Source: an uncultured Clostridia bacterium
Lineage (GTDB): Bacteria; Bacillota; Clostridia; Lachnospirales; Lachnospiraceae
Assembly: GCA_937896665.1 (NCBI GenBank)
Contig: CALBNS010000080.1
Coordinates: 1-28,232 of the forward strand
Direction: 5' to 3'
DNA length: 28,232 nucleotides
Made by a program: the position numbers and the translations under genes. This document shows positions 14,899 to 22,173 of this stretch, one piece after another. Below the pieces are notes generated by a model. It made no database searches. It was not told the DNA's origin and saw only the letters and a list, made by a program, of their open reading frames with translations. Each line of letters opens with the position of its first letter. Within the stretch, counting starts at the first letter, position 1.

Positions 14899-15369
14899 AT
14901 GGCAGGAAGAAAGCCAAATCCTACAGCGATTAAGAAGCTGGAAGGCAATCCGGGTAAAAGAAAACTGAATACAAAAGAGCCGATTCCGGCAAAGGGAATG
15001 CCTGACTGTCCAGAATGGTTATTGCCTGAGGCAAAGAAAGAGTGGGAACGATTAGCTGATTTGATGAATCAGATGGGAGTTCTTACAGAAGTGGACATGG
15101 CAGCATTCGCTGCATATTGTCAGTCTTACGCAAGATGGAAAGAGGCACAGGAGCATATTACTTCGGAGGGTTCTACCTTTGAGACTGATAAAGGATATCA
15201 GCAGCAGACACCTTGGGTTGGTATTGCAAATACGAATCAGAAGTTGATGCTGCAGGCGGCATCTGAGTTTGGACTTACGCCGTCATCCAGAACACGTATT
15301 GTGGCTGGTAATGCTAAGGGCAAGGAACCTGAGGATGAGATGGAGGCATTACTTGGGGGTGATTCTTAA
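14899..15369 (+). CDS. Phage terminase small subunit, P27 family
   Basis: A 156-residue protein starting MAGRKPNPTAIKKLEGNPGK, the hallmark of P27-type small terminases. A central helical region follows (PEWLLPEAKKEWERLADLM) and the FGLTPSSRTRI element near the C-terminus. It recognises viral DNA ends and loads the large subunit. The ATG at 14899 has GGAGGGG 7 bases upstream; the longer frame upstream is not conserved. The last base of its stop codon is also the first base of the large subunit's ATG, as usual. It appears intact, though its partner is not. Confidence 0.88.
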   Translation: MAGRKPNPTAIKKLEGNPGKRKLNTKEPIPAKGMPDCPEWLLPEAKKEWERLADLMNQMGVLTEVDMAAFAAYCQSYARWKEAQEHITSEGSTFETDKGYQQQTPWVGIANTNQKLMLQAASEFGLTPSSRTRIVAGNAKGKEPEDEMEALLGGDS

Positions 15370-16451
15370 TGGCAAAGGAACCAAGACCAAAGGGATATCC
15401 AAAGCTTAAGAATTACAAGCCTTCTCAGTTTATGCTTCCGACTTCTCATTATGATAAGAAGAAAGCAGACAGAGCAGTTACTTTTATAGAGAACCTTTGT
15501 CACACAAAAGGCAAATGGGCTGGAACACCATTCTGGCTATTACCTTGGCAGGAACAATTGATACGAGATATTTTTGGTATTGTGAAACCTGATGGGAACA
15601 GACAATTTAGAACAGCTTTCGTTGAAATATGTAAGAAAGTAGGAAAGAGCGAATTGGCAGCAGCTATCGCTCTTTATCTTTTATATGCAGATAATGAGCC
15701 AAGTGCAGAAGTTTATGGCGCAGCGGCTGATAGGCAGCAGGCATCCATCGTATTTGATGTAGCAAAGCAGATGGTTGAGATGTCACCTGCGCTGATGAAG
15801 CGTTCCAAATTGATGGGAGCTACAAAACGAATCGTCAATTATGGCAATGCTGGTTATTACCAGGTGCTGTCTGCTGAGGTTGGTGGTAAGCATGGATTTT
15901 CGGTAAGTGGGTTAGTGTTTGATGAAATTCATACACAGCCGAATCGCCAGTTATACGATGTGCTTACCAAAGGTTCATCGGATGCGCGACAGAATCCGCT
16001 TCATTTTATTATCACGACTGCTGGAAATGACAGACATTCGATAGCTTATGAGCTTCATAGAGAATTAGAATTAGGAAGGATGATTCCGGCAACATTTTTT
16101 GGTGATCTTAATTATGTGTTGTCTGTGAAGTTACCTAATATAGAATCTGCAAGTAAGGAAAAACAACGAGAATATGTACTTGCAACTATTGCAAAAAATA
16201 AGAGAGAGTCTGTATTCAGAATAGAAGTAGCAATGAACTTGGATGGTAAAATAATGGATGTTGATTTTGATTATTTTACACAAGAGGATATTTCTGATGA
16301 TAAGAGACAATATTTGATTGAATTGGGAGACTACTATACTAAATCAAGAATGCAAAGTTTTTTGATTCAAAATCATAAAAAGAAAATATATCCAAACGAT
16401 CATTGTCCTTGCGGTAGTGGAAAGAAATATAAAAAGTGTTGTGGTAAGTGA
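15369..16451 (+). CDS. Chimeric gene: large terminase N-terminus fused to a SEC-C tail
   Basis: Residues 1-230 are the ATPase part of a phage large terminase: the WxLLPWQ adenine motif (56-61), the variant Walker A EICKKVGKSE (87-96), Walker B GLVFDEIH (181-188) and the coupling motif ITTAGND (215-221). After HSIAYELH (223-230) the sequence is no longer terminase. The remaining 130 residues end with CPCGSGKKYKKCCGK, a SEC-C zinc-binding motif with Cys346, 348, 357 and 358. The terminase nuclease domain is missing. The join near 16059 is in frame and the gene has no stop. It is most simply a deletion that removed the rest of the prophage; whether the product has any role is unknown. Confidence 0.72.
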   Translation: MAKEPRPKGYPKLKNYKPSQFMLPTSHYDKKKADRAVTFIENLCHTKGKWAGTPFWLLPWQEQLIRDIFGIVKPDGNRQFRTAFVEICKKVGKSELAAAIALYLLYADNEPSAEVYGAAADRQQASIVFDVAKQMVEMSPALMKRSKLMGATKRIVNYGNAGYYQVLSAEVGGKHGFSVSGLVFDEIHTQPNRQLYDVLTKGSSDARQNPLHFIITTAGNDRHSIAYELHRELELGRMIPATFFGDLNYVLSVKLPNIESASKEKQREYVLATIAKNKRESVFRIEVAMNLDGKIMDVDFDYFTQEDISDDKRQYLIELGDYYTKSRMQSFLIQNHKKKIYPNDHCPCGSGKKYKKCCGK

Positions 16452-16599
16452 TAAATAATAATTTCCCAATACCCCATTACCTGGGTAATTACACTTTTAT
16501 TCTCTTCTTGTAGCCAAGAGGAGTCAGACGGACACGGATGATTGATTAGGTTTCAAAAGTGTCCTCGACTCACCAAGTGAACAAGAGGAGGATAAGATA

Positions 16600-16821
16600 A
16601 TGGCACGTAAGAGAGCAGAAGTTCCAGAGATGGAAAAGATGTTGCAGTATGGTAGAAAGAAATTTGTCAGATACGATGAGAGAGCAAAGATTTATTCAAT
16701 GGGTTTGCATACTTTCCAGGATCTGGCGAAAGAAGCAGGAGCAATCTACCGTATTAAGCGAGTGGTACTTGTTAATACAGATATTATTGATGAGTATTTG
16801 GAGAATTTCAAAGAGGAGTAG
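16600..16821 (+). CDS. DUF6462-family small protein (excisionase-like)
   Basis: A 73-residue basic protein: KKFVRYDERAKIYSMGLHTF (20-39), KEAGAIYRIKRVVLVNTDII (44-63). The pattern resembles a MerR/excisionase-type winged helix. DUF6462 genes commonly precede a ribbon-helix-helix gene and a Tn916-type integrase, as here, and probably take part in directing integration and excision. The start follows AGAGGAGG. A truncated homologue at 5297 belongs to the other ICE remnant. Confidence 0.72.
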   Translation: MARKRAEVPEMEKMLQYGRKKFVRYDERAKIYSMGLHTFQDLAKEAGAIYRIKRVVLVNTDIIDEYLENFKEE

Positions 16822-16868
16822 GTCGGATAGGGAATTTAGCCGACGCTCTAAAGCTTTTGAAATAGCAC

Positions 16869-16897
16869 TTGACTAAAAGGTAACCTTTTACTATAAT
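16869..16897 (+). promoter_or_regulatory. Promoter with a perfect operator dyad in its spacer
   Basis: TTGACT (16869-16874) and TATAAT (16892-16897) are 17 bp apart. The spacer contains AAAAGGT-A-ACCTTTT (16875-16889), a perfect 15-bp dyad. The ribbon-helix-helix gene starts 29 bases after the -10, so autoregulation of the RHH/integrase operon is likely by inference. Confidence 0.75.
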
Positions 16898-16925
16898 AAA
16901 AGTCTAAAGATGGAGGTTTGAAGAG

Positions 16926-17114
16926 ATGCCAAGAATGGGTAGACCGAAGGTTGACGATCTCAGAGAATTCAGGGTAAATCTCAGATTATCAACTGAAGAA
17001 AAAGCCTTATTAGAGGCATATGCTGAGAAACATCATCTGAAGAAAACACAGGTGTTCATGCAGGGGTTCTACGAATTGCTCAAGCGAGACGAGGAATCTG
17101 AAGAGAACAAATAA
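16926..17114 (+). CDS. Ribbon-helix-helix DNA-binding protein
   Basis: A 62-residue protein with a basic start MPRMGRPKVDDLREFRVNLR, in which FRVNLRL is the beta strand that contacts DNA, followed by STEEKALLEAYAEKHHL and TQVFMQGFYELLKR helices. It has a GGAGG site with 9-base spacing. It lies 41 bases upstream of the integrase in the same operon. The dyad within its own promoter spacer is the expected binding site. It probably controls integrase expression. Confidence 0.8.
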   Translation: MPRMGRPKVDDLREFRVNLRLSTEEKALLEAYAEKHHLKKTQVFMQGFYELLKRDEESEENK

Positions 17115-17155
17115 GAGAGTCGGCTGTTCCCTTGTCAAAGAGATGAGGTGACAGA

Positions 17156-18382
17156 ATGGCGAGTTCAAGAAAAGACACGAAAGGGTATGTGCTTCGTACC
17201 GGGGAGTGTCAAAGAAGTGATGGGAGATATTCTTATTCCTACACGGATCAAGAGAGCAACCGTCACGTAGTTTATGCTAAGTCCTTAGCGGAACTTAGAA
17301 AAAAGGAAAGAAAGATTATCCGTGATCTAGAGGATGGCATTGATGCACATGCTCCTGAGAAGACCACAGTAAATCAGCTGTATGATAAGTACATCAGCGA
17401 AAAATATGATTTGAAGCCAACCACGAAGGCAAATTATATTTACATGTATGATCATTTCGTGCGAGAGAGTTTTGGAAGAAAGAAACTTGCATCAGTCAAG
17501 TATTCGGATGTGAAGAAATTCTATTATGGCTTACTTATGGATCAGACGCTGAAACCAAACACTTTGGATAATGTGCATACGCAGCTGCATCCTGCTTTTC
17601 AAATGGCAGTGAGAGATGGTTTGATCAGGGTGAATCCGACAGATGGAGTGATGGCCGAGATTAAGAAGAGCCATTTGTGGGAGAAACCACAGAGACATGC
17701 GCTTACGATTCCACAGCAGAAGGCTTTTGTTGATTTCATTACAACCCACAAGGAGTATTGTGGATGGTATCCGGTGCTTATGGTATTACTCGGAACCGGG
17801 ATGCGTATTGGTGAGTGTTTGGGGCTTCGTTGGGATGATCTGGATTTCGAGCAGCGTACCATTAGTGTGAATCATAATATTACGCAGAGACCACACGATG
17901 ATGGATCCTGCACCAAGCATATTTCAACTCCAAAGACAAGAGCTGGTAGTAGAATCATTCCTATGATGGATGAGGTGTACGAAGCTTTTCTGCAGGAGTA
18001 TGAGATGCAGAAGTGTATGGGTTATGTTTCAGAAGAAATTGATGGATTTACCAATTTTGTTTTTCTGACAGCTGGAGGAAGCGTGCTTTCAGCAGGAAGT
18101 GTAAACAGAGCTATCACGAATATTTCTGAGGCATATAATTCGATGGAGACCAATGCTGCAAGAATGGAGAAGAGAGATCCAGTTCTTCTTCCACATTTTT
18201 CAGCACACAATCTGAGACATACTTTCTGTACAAGGTTCTGTGAAAACGAATCGAATCTGAAGGTGATTCAGAGTGTGATGGGGTATGCAGATATTTCTAC
18301 CACGATGGATATCTACGCTGAGGCAACAGAAGAAAAGAAGCAGGAGATTATGGCTAGTCTCCAGGGCAAGATTTTTACATAG
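17156..18382 (+). CDS. Tn916-type tyrosine integrase
   Basis: A full-length 408-residue integrase. The N-terminal arm-binding domain reads DTKGYVLRTGECQRSDGRY (7-25), the core-binding SAM-like domain is about 72-160, and the catalytic domain follows. Catalytic residues: Arg217 (GTGMRIGE), Lys260 (STPK), His351 and Arg354 (HNLRH), and nucleophile Tyr387 (TMDIY). The second histidine position, normally GHAD, is Tyr377 (GYAD). That residue assists catalysis and His or Trp is usual, so activity may be reduced. GAGGTG precedes the ATG. It is co-transcribed with the RHH gene. Cargo genes DUF3791/DUF3990 follow. Confidence 0.88.
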   Translation: MASSRKDTKGYVLRTGECQRSDGRYSYSYTDQESNRHVVYAKSLAELRKKERKIIRDLEDGIDAHAPEKTTVNQLYDKYISEKYDLKPTTKANYIYMYDHFVRESFGRKKLASVKYSDVKKFYYGLLMDQTLKPNTLDNVHTQLHPAFQMAVRDGLIRVNPTDGVMAEIKKSHLWEKPQRHALTIPQQKAFVDFITTHKEYCGWYPVLMVLLGTGMRIGECLGLRWDDLDFEQRTISVNHNITQRPHDDGSCTKHISTPKTRAGSRIIPMMDEVYEAFLQEYEMQKCMGYVSEEIDGFTNFVFLTAGGSVLSAGSVNRAITNISEAYNSMETNAARMEKRDPVLLPHFSAHNLRHTFCTRFCENESNLKVIQSVMGYADISTTMDIYAEATEEKKQEIMASLQGKIFT

Positions 18383-18426
18383 CCAGGATAATCAAAGCTT
18401 GCTATGCTTTGGAAAGGAGGCGTCGT

Positions 18427-18660
18427 ATGAGTGAGAAATCAGAGATTGTATTTATGCAAGTCAGATTACTTAGGCTCGCTTCAGAAGAGTGGCATACAAC
18501 CATACAGAAGGTTAGTAGGCTGTTTGAAAAATATGGAATTCTGAAATTTATCGAGGACTGTTACGGCGTATTCCATACCGAAGGTGATGAAGCGGTCTTT
18601 GATGAAATCAACGTGGTGTTAGACCACAAGGGGGTTGATATTCATGCAGAAGTTAAGTGA
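18427..18660 (+). CDS. DUF3791-family protein (putative antitoxin)
   Basis: A 77-residue protein, SEIVFMQVRLLRLASEEWHT then GILKFIEDCYGVFHTEGDEA, which I recognise as DUF3791. The ATG at 18427 follows GGAGG by 7 bases. In many Firmicutes this gene precedes a DUF3990 gene, overlapping it as here (17 bp), and such pairs behave like toxin-antitoxin units. Which protein neutralises which is not shown by the sequence. Confidence 0.7.
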   Translation: MSEKSEIVFMQVRLLRLASEEWHTTIQKVSRLFEKYGILKFIEDCYGVFHTEGDEAVFDEINVVLDHKGVDIHAEVK

Positions 18661-19210
18661 TGGCATGTTGCTTTATCACGGAAGCTACATGGTAGTGGAT
18701 ACACCCGATTTAGCCAAGTGTGCTGCAAGGAAGGATTTTGGAAAGGGTTTTTACCTGACCACTTCCAGGAAGCAAGCGGAGGATTTTGTTAGAGCATCGA
18801 TTAAGAAGGCAATTGCACAAGGATTGATTACGGAAGATCAGAATTTCGGATTTGTATCGGTATTTGAGTACCATGAAAAGGATGGTATATCAAAGTTTGT
18901 TTATGAGAATGCTGATGCTGACTGGCTCCATTGTATCGTAGGACATAGAAAAAAGAATACATTTTCAGCGATTGTTGATAGTATGAAGGACTATGATATT
19001 GTGGCAGGAAAAATAGCAGATGACAGAACGAATGTTACGATTACAACTTACCTGGTTGGTGGTTACGGAGCAATAGGTAGTGAGTCTGCTGATAAGGCCT
19101 GCATAAGTCAGTTAATACCGGAAAGGTTAAAGGATCAGTACTGTTTCAGAACGAATGAGGCTTTTGAATGCATCTCATTCGTGGAAAGTGAGAAGATATG
19201 GATAAGATAG
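18644..19210 (+). CDS. DUF3990-family protein (ADP-ribosyltransferase-like, putative toxin)
   Basis: A 188-residue protein. MLLYHGSYM and DFGKGFYLTTSRKQAEDF are the hallmarks of DUF3990, related to the ADP-ribosyltransferase fold, in which the YHG and FYLTTS stretches line the NAD pocket. The ATG at 18644 has AAGGGGG 9 bases upstream; the next ATG at 18665 has no site. The 3' end overlaps the following small gene. The trio sits right behind the integrase, a typical cargo position. Function as a toxin is inferred from family and context. Confidence 0.7.
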   Translation: MQKLSDGMLLYHGSYMVVDTPDLAKCAARKDFGKGFYLTTSRKQAEDFVRASIKKAIAQGLITEDQNFGFVSVFEYHEKDGISKFVYENADADWLHCIVGHRKKNTFSAIVDSMKDYDIVAGKIADDRTNVTITTYLVGGYGAIGSESADKACISQLIPERLKDQYCFRTNEAFECISFVESEKIWIR

Positions 19211-19446
19211 AAACAGTTACAGAAGAGCAGAAAAAATTTGCAATTGATGCAATTGTGACCTTGGTGGTGGATGAGATTTCTCTTGAGACAGGAGAAGATT
19301 CCATGGTGATTCTTCCGAAGTTTATAGAATCCAAAACAGCGGAGACGCTTTATGATGAATCGTCAAAGCTTTGGTGGAATGGACCTGCATATATTGCAGA
19401 AATGTACTTGGCAGAAAGTAATAATCAGAAAAATAATTTAAAATAA
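19198..19446 (+). CDS. Small protein of the DUF3791/DUF3990 cassette
   Basis: An 82-residue acidic protein (TEEQKKFAIDAIVTLVVDEI, then FIESKTAETLYDESSKLWW, YIAEMYLAE) that overlaps the DUF3990 gene by 13 bases. I do not recognise a domain name. Third small genes of this kind are common next to DUF3990 and the overlap implies translational coupling, so it may be a second antitoxin or adaptor. Confidence 0.6.
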   Translation: MDKIETVTEEQKKFAIDAIVTLVVDEISLETGEDSMVILPKFIESKTAETLYDESSKLWWNGPAYIAEMYLAESNNQKNNLK

Positions 19447-19874
19447 CAAGTTAACGATGTGCCAAAATTTATCAGTTTTGACGTATCCTCAAAAACTATA
19501 GATCAATCCGTCCGTGATACGCTCCGAGAGGGGTGACCACACTATTTACCACACTATCAGTTTCTTGACGGACTTGTGTGGACAAGGACGGAAAAATGGA
19601 AAATGAAGTGATGGATACCGTTGGATTAGTATGACGACTGACGGTATGTTGGAACAGATTGTTCCCTACGATGAAGTCTTTGGACAAGTAAAAGCCTTAA
19701 AAAGTCAGTGTTTATGGGCATTTGCGGTTATTAAAACATACGAATTTATACGAAAGTACAGCAAGAGTACAGCAAATTCGTATATGATAATACGCAATAA
19801 TACCTGATAATACGAGGTCTGACAGATATTCGTATTATTCAGTAGGAAAAGAAAATTAGATATTTGCACTTATT
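19447..19874. repeat. Gene-free att-like region with phased repeats
   Basis: No convincing gene is present. ACCACACTAT occurs twice 12 bp apart (19536 and 19548). AGTACAGCAA occurs twice exactly 11 bp apart (19755 and 19766), framed by a perfect 10-bp dyad ATACGAATTT/AAATTCGTAT (19738-19747 and 19774-19783). Then several CG-TAT/ATACG elements follow to 19840. This resembles the integrase-binding region at an ICE end and parallels the TTGTACC repeats at 4878 (same 11-bp period, shared TGTAC core). A short open stretch near 19631-19735 is not recognisable. Confidence 0.5.
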
Positions 19875-19917
19875 AGGACCATTTTCTAAGAGAAATCTTG
19901 GAGAATGGTCCTTTTTG
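19875..19917 (+). terminator. GAAA-loop hairpin terminator, second copy
   Basis: A 17-bp stem (19875-19891 with 19896-19912, two G-U pairs) with GAAA loop and a T-run, then the same TTTTTGCGTTA that follows the hairpin at 5214. The inner stem TTTTCTAA and loop match that copy while outer stem bases differ in a paired way. Confidence 0.75.
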
Positions 19918-19993
19918 CGTTAGCGAAAAGATAGAGAGTCCGATAGCATCCTTTGCCGAAATGCCCTAATCAATGAAAAGGAGATCAAAGCAT

Positions 19994-20305
19994 ATGGAAG
20001 CAAAGAAATCGACAAGTATGAAGGTCTATGGCCAGAGCGGTTATAGATACAAAGAAACACCCACAATTATGTTGACGGGGCAGTGGTTGAAAGAACTGGG
20101 ATTTGAAATTGGAGACTATATTTCTGTGAGCTGTGAAAACGGAAAGCTGGTTATTACACCGGATGCTGAGAAAGCAGAGCTGATGGAAGCAGAGGCTTTG
20201 TTCATGGAACAGGAGACAAAGAAGCTGCAGAAGAGATTTGAAGCAGAAAAGGCAGAAATCAGAGCACAGTTTGTTGCTGAGAGGAAAGTGGGGTATGGTG
20301 CATGA
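19994..20305 (+). CDS. SymE/AbrB-like small protein
   Basis: A 103-residue protein with a SymE-type domain at about 6-52: GYRYKETPTIMLTGQWLKEL then GFEIGDYISVSCENGKLVI. After that comes a Glu/Lys-rich coiled coil. The domain is related to AbrB swapped-hairpin DNA- or RNA-binding folds. In this ICE family such a gene precedes a parA-like gene, and here it overlaps parA by four bases (ATGA). The start at 19994 has GGAGA upstream; the in-frame ATG at 19973 is too close to nothing useful. Probably a regulatory or maintenance protein, not necessarily a toxin. Confidence 0.65.
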   Translation: MEAKKSTSMKVYGQSGYRYKETPTIMLTGQWLKELGFEIGDYISVSCENGKLVITPDAEKAELMEAEALFMEQETKKLQKRFEAEKAEIRAQFVAERKVGYGA

Positions 20306-20547
20306 GAAACGGAAAAGTATATTTAGTAGGTGCTACAAAAGGGGGAGTAGGAAAGTCTGTATCAAGCTACAATCTGGCATATTCTTTGGCTAAGCTTGGT
20401 AAAAAGGTTCTGGCTGTCGATTTCGACAGTCAGGCTAATATGAGTACTTGTTTTGGTGTGGAAGATACAGCGGCGGAGCCTATTACTATTGGACATCTGA
20501 TGATGGCTCAGATTGAAGATGAAGATATCCAATATAAGGCGTGTTGA
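20302..20547 (+). pseudogene. parA: ParA-type partition ATPase, 3'-truncated
   Basis: The first 78 residues of a ParA/Soj ATPase with intact deviant Walker A KGGVGKSVSSYNLA (13-26), AVDFDSQANMSTCFG and an interrupted end after IEDEDI. ParA pulls DNA cargo during segregation and stabilises ICEs or plasmids. The remaining two thirds are gone, and the sequence runs tail to tail into a truncated integrase on the opposite strand at about 20535-20547. It is coupled to the SymE-like gene. Confidence 0.8.
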
Positions 20548-21291
20548 AAAATCGCAGTCTTCATTTTCGTCTTTGATGCGTGCTACAGTATGACGAACTT
20601 TAATAATCTTTCTTCCCAAATCAATGTCGTCCCATGAAATTGCACACACTTCTCCGATGCGAAGTCCTGTATGCAATGAAATCAAAATTCCTATAGTCGT
20701 AGTATTTATGTTCGACTTAAGATATCCTTCAAGTCTCTTTTGTTCTTCAAGACTCAAAATTGGGATGTCTTGTTTTTGGATAGTCGGCTCACATATAGGG
20801 GATTTTAGAGGCATACAAAGTTGTTCTTTAACTGCGTATTGTAAAGCAGCATTTATTACAAGCATCATGCTTCGCACGTATGACGGTACCAGCCCGCCTG
20901 TGCCATCCAATTTCCAGGATGTTATTTTTTGAGTGAGAAACGTGTTTATTATTGTTGAATCAAGTTCTTTTATTAGAATTGTTCCAAGTTCCGGCATAAT
21001 GTGGCTATCTATCATATTTTGATATTTGTTGATTGTTCCACCCTTTAGTCTTATCTTATTGTTCGCCATCCATAAATTCAAATCATCTCCAAACGTCTTA
21101 TTACAACATTTGTTTGGCTTTGTATTAACCGGGAGCACCGATATAATACTAAGTTTTTCTTTTACTTCTTTATAAGTTTTTCCATAGACTGATCCATATT
21201 TAATCCTGCCATTTTCACTCCTTCCTTTTTTATATCTGCCTTCCCATCGCCCGTCTTTCCTTTTGTGGATGTTATCACTTCTTTTAGCCAT
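20548..21291 (-). pseudogene. Tyrosine integrase, C-terminally truncated
   Basis: Starting at the ATG at 21291 (AAGGAGA upstream), the protein reads MAKRSDNIHKRKDGRWEGRYKKG, the N-terminal domain of Tn916-family integrases, followed by the core-binding domain and the start of the catalytic domain with Arg in HTGLRIGEVCAISWDDID. Homology ends near DENEDCDFS, where it meets the parA fragment. The His-x-x-Arg box and nucleophile Tyr are missing, so it is inactive. It is unlike the other two integrases here in sequence, so it came from a third element. Confidence 0.8.
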
Positions 21292-21549
21292 AATTTTTCT
21301 CCTTTCTTTGACCATTCTTTGTGACCATATTTCGATTTTTAAATTATCAATGTTCGTCCTTTTGTTCAAAAATGCGGCACAAAATTTGGAACATTTTTCT
21401 TGTAAATCATTCTATAATTGCGTAGAATTATTGATTTTACTGGCATTTTCATAGTAAAATTAATCAGAATATGTATAAGACTGTCTTTTTATTGGTAGTT
21501 AAGAACTCTTAGTTCTACGAAAAGGCTACAAATATTTTTTTGACAGAAA
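21292..21549. other. Gene-free region upstream of the third integrase
   Basis: No gene is seen. Two related TGACCAT motifs (about 21308-21330) lie right before the integrase start, TTTTACT/AGTAAAA form a 7-bp dyad near 21436-21460, and AGAACT/AGTTCT form a hairpin near 21502-21516. Direct repeats next to an integrase start suggest recombinase binding. The end of this element probably lies in this stretch. Confidence 0.35.
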
Positions 21550-21567
21550 ACCGAGCGAGCGCTTGGT
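21550..21567. promoter_or_regulatory. Putative TetR operator
   Basis: ACCGAGCGAGCGCTTGGT is an 18-bp near-perfect dyad (one mismatched pair) 41 bp before the TetR gene start, with TTGACA just upstream at 21540-21545. Its symmetry fits an autoregulatory TetR/AcrR operator. Confidence 0.55.
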
Positions 21568-21608
21568 AATATGTAACCTATTGTGTTGCCTTGGTAAGGT
21601 AGATTTAG

Positions 21609-22164
21609 ATGGGACAGGAAAGAAAAGAAGAAGTAATTAATGTTTGTTTAGACCATTTTATTGAGAATGGACTAATGGAAACTTCGACTAGAAGTTTAAG
21701 CAGTGCACTCAAGTTACAAAATGGTGGCTTGTATTATTATTTTGAGAATAAGGAAGAAGTAGTTGTTTTATGTGCAGAAGAGGCTGCCATGCGATTAGAA
21801 CATGCTTTGATTTTGCCGGCAGTAACGCGATTGGAGAATCCTGAAATTATGGTGGAGAAATTGAAAGCAGAGGCTGACAAGATGGCACCAACAATGAAAT
21901 TTCTGGTATCTGTATGTTCAAGCAAGCGATATAGCGAAAAAGTCAAACCCGTCTTGGATAGATTGTCCAAAAGATACAGTATTTATGTGGATTCGATAGC
22001 AAAAAGTCTTAAATGTGAGAAAGAAAAAAATCGAACCATATGTATATATGGCAATAACGGCAGTGGTAAACTACATGATTTTTGAAGAAGATGTTTTTGT
22101 GGTTCCACAGATGGAGATCGTGAAAGCAGCAATAAAAGATTTGACTCATACAGATGCTGGCTAG
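21609..22164 (+). pseudogene. TetR/AcrR-family regulator, frameshifted at an A7 run
   Basis: The N-terminal HTH is clear: DHFIENGLMETSTRSLSSAL then LYYYFENKEEVV. The reading frame is normal to residue 138 and then leaves the family at the seven-A run 22024-22030, ending after 158 residues. Dropping one A continues as KIEPYVYMAITAVVNYMIFE to a stop at 22162, giving 184 residues, the usual length. The C-terminal part is the ligand and dimer domain. It sits directly behind a near-palindromic operator and 10 bases before the EssC fragment. Either a true frameshift, a homopolymer read error or slippage. Confidence 0.72.
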
Positions 22165-22173
22165 AGGGAGGGA

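Noticed and set aside
19631..19735. Short frame reading MTTDGMLEQIVPYDEVFG
   Set aside because: No ribosome site or recognisable family; probably a decayed remnant, so it is only mentioned in the region entry.
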